6,878 bases of DNA from the NCBI GenBank assembly GCA_938008555.1, contig CALLKE010000063.1, forward strand, positions 1-6,878, in the 5' to 3' direction. A program made the translations under genes and the position numbers. The notes beneath the pieces are model-generated. The model was given only the letters and a program-made list of their open reading frames with translations, ran no database searches and had not been told where the DNA came from. Below are positions 6,696 to 6,878 of the stretch, one piece after another (position 1 is the stretch's first letter; each line of letters opens with the position of its first letter). The stretch comes from an uncultured Pedobacter sp. Its GTDB lineage: Bacteria; Bacteroidota; Bacteroidia; Sphingobacteriales; Sphingobacteriaceae.

Positions 6696-6878
6696 AGATA
6701 TTTATCAGTTAGAAGCAGGGTTTCCGCACCAAACTGAATGATATTAATGTAAGAGTTTCTATTGTTGTGGATGGGATTAGAGAAACATTTTAAAGATTTA
6801 CGAGATTTTAGGGTATTAGGGCGGTGCGCAGATTCAACTCGCCAATGCAACTTTTTGATTCAAATAACGGAAGAAAAG

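Larger units (their letters stand above)
6544..6878. other. Intergenic region upstream of lon, no supported gene
   Basis: These 335 bases hold the regulatory sites before lon (listed separately) but no convincing gene. A minus-strand open frame of 82 codons (6602-6850) needs a TTG start, has an unnatural composition and crosses the promoter-like sites. At the right edge, three short possibilities stay open: a minus-strand frame ending LNQKVALAS then TGA (6834-6836), another minus-strand frame closing at 6808, and a plus-strand ATG at 6845 that runs off the edge as MQLFDSNNGRK. None is long enough to call. Bases 6707-6833 show no feature I can support. Confidence 0.6.

Noticed and set aside
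6602..6850. 82-codon open frame on the minus strand upstream of lon
   Set aside because: It needs a TTG start, its translation resembles no family I know, and it overlaps the sigma-54-type element, palindromes and T-run. Best read as non-coding.
6845..6878. Possible start of a divergent plus-strand gene (ATG then QLFDSNNGRK)
   Set aside because: Only 11 codons are visible, with no clear ribosome site or promoter; it cannot be told from a random ATG.
6834..6878. Possible C-terminal tail of an upstream minus-strand gene ending ...VALAS then TGA
   Set aside because: Fourteen open codons are expected by chance and another minus-strand frame is also open at the edge; nothing selects between them.

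Overview
The window is about 6.9 kb of AT-rich DNA and looks like a conserved chromosomal segment of a Bacteroidota bacterium, possibly of the Sphingobacteriaceae/Cytophagia type. The family-level placement is a guess from protein style. Evidence for the phylum is the long six-domain ribosomal protein S1 with an acidic leader, a cytidylate kinase with the 'GYSSCGKST' P-loop, a Lon protease with an acidic N-terminal extension, a DUF2219 outer-membrane protein, mostly weak Shine-Dalgarno signals, and a TAnnTTTG-type -7 box before rpsA.

All four confident genes lie on the minus strand. In transcription order they are lon (ATP-dependent protease La), an LpxR-like/DUF2219 outer-membrane beta-barrel, cmk (cytidylate kinase) and rpsA (30S ribosomal protein S1). 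The gaps are 98, 56 and 84 bp. rpsA is followed 22 bp downstream by a strong hairpin with A/T flanks that should terminate transcription from both sides. cmk-rpsA is an old and widespread pairing. lon and the barrel gene may form separate or partly read-through transcripts.

The coding content is ordinary; the interest is in the gaps. Before lon there is a textbook sigma-54 (-24/-12) element with exact spacing, a 12-bp palindrome at the predicted transcript start, and a second palindrome about 75 bp upstream, where an enhancer-binding protein could sit. Before rpsA a compact leader holds a -7 box, a small hairpin, a strong AAGGAG Shine-Dalgarno, and a two-codon ORF (AUG AAU UAA) whose stop overlaps the rpsA start as UAAUG. 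Between lon and the barrel gene there is a perfect 12-bp hairpin without a U-tract.

The left edge (1-135) carries two imperfect 50-bp direct repeats with a 55-bp period and no supported gene. The right edge (6707-6878) holds no gene that can be supported. I saw no mobile element, CRISPR array, tRNA or rRNA, and no clearly new multi-gene system.
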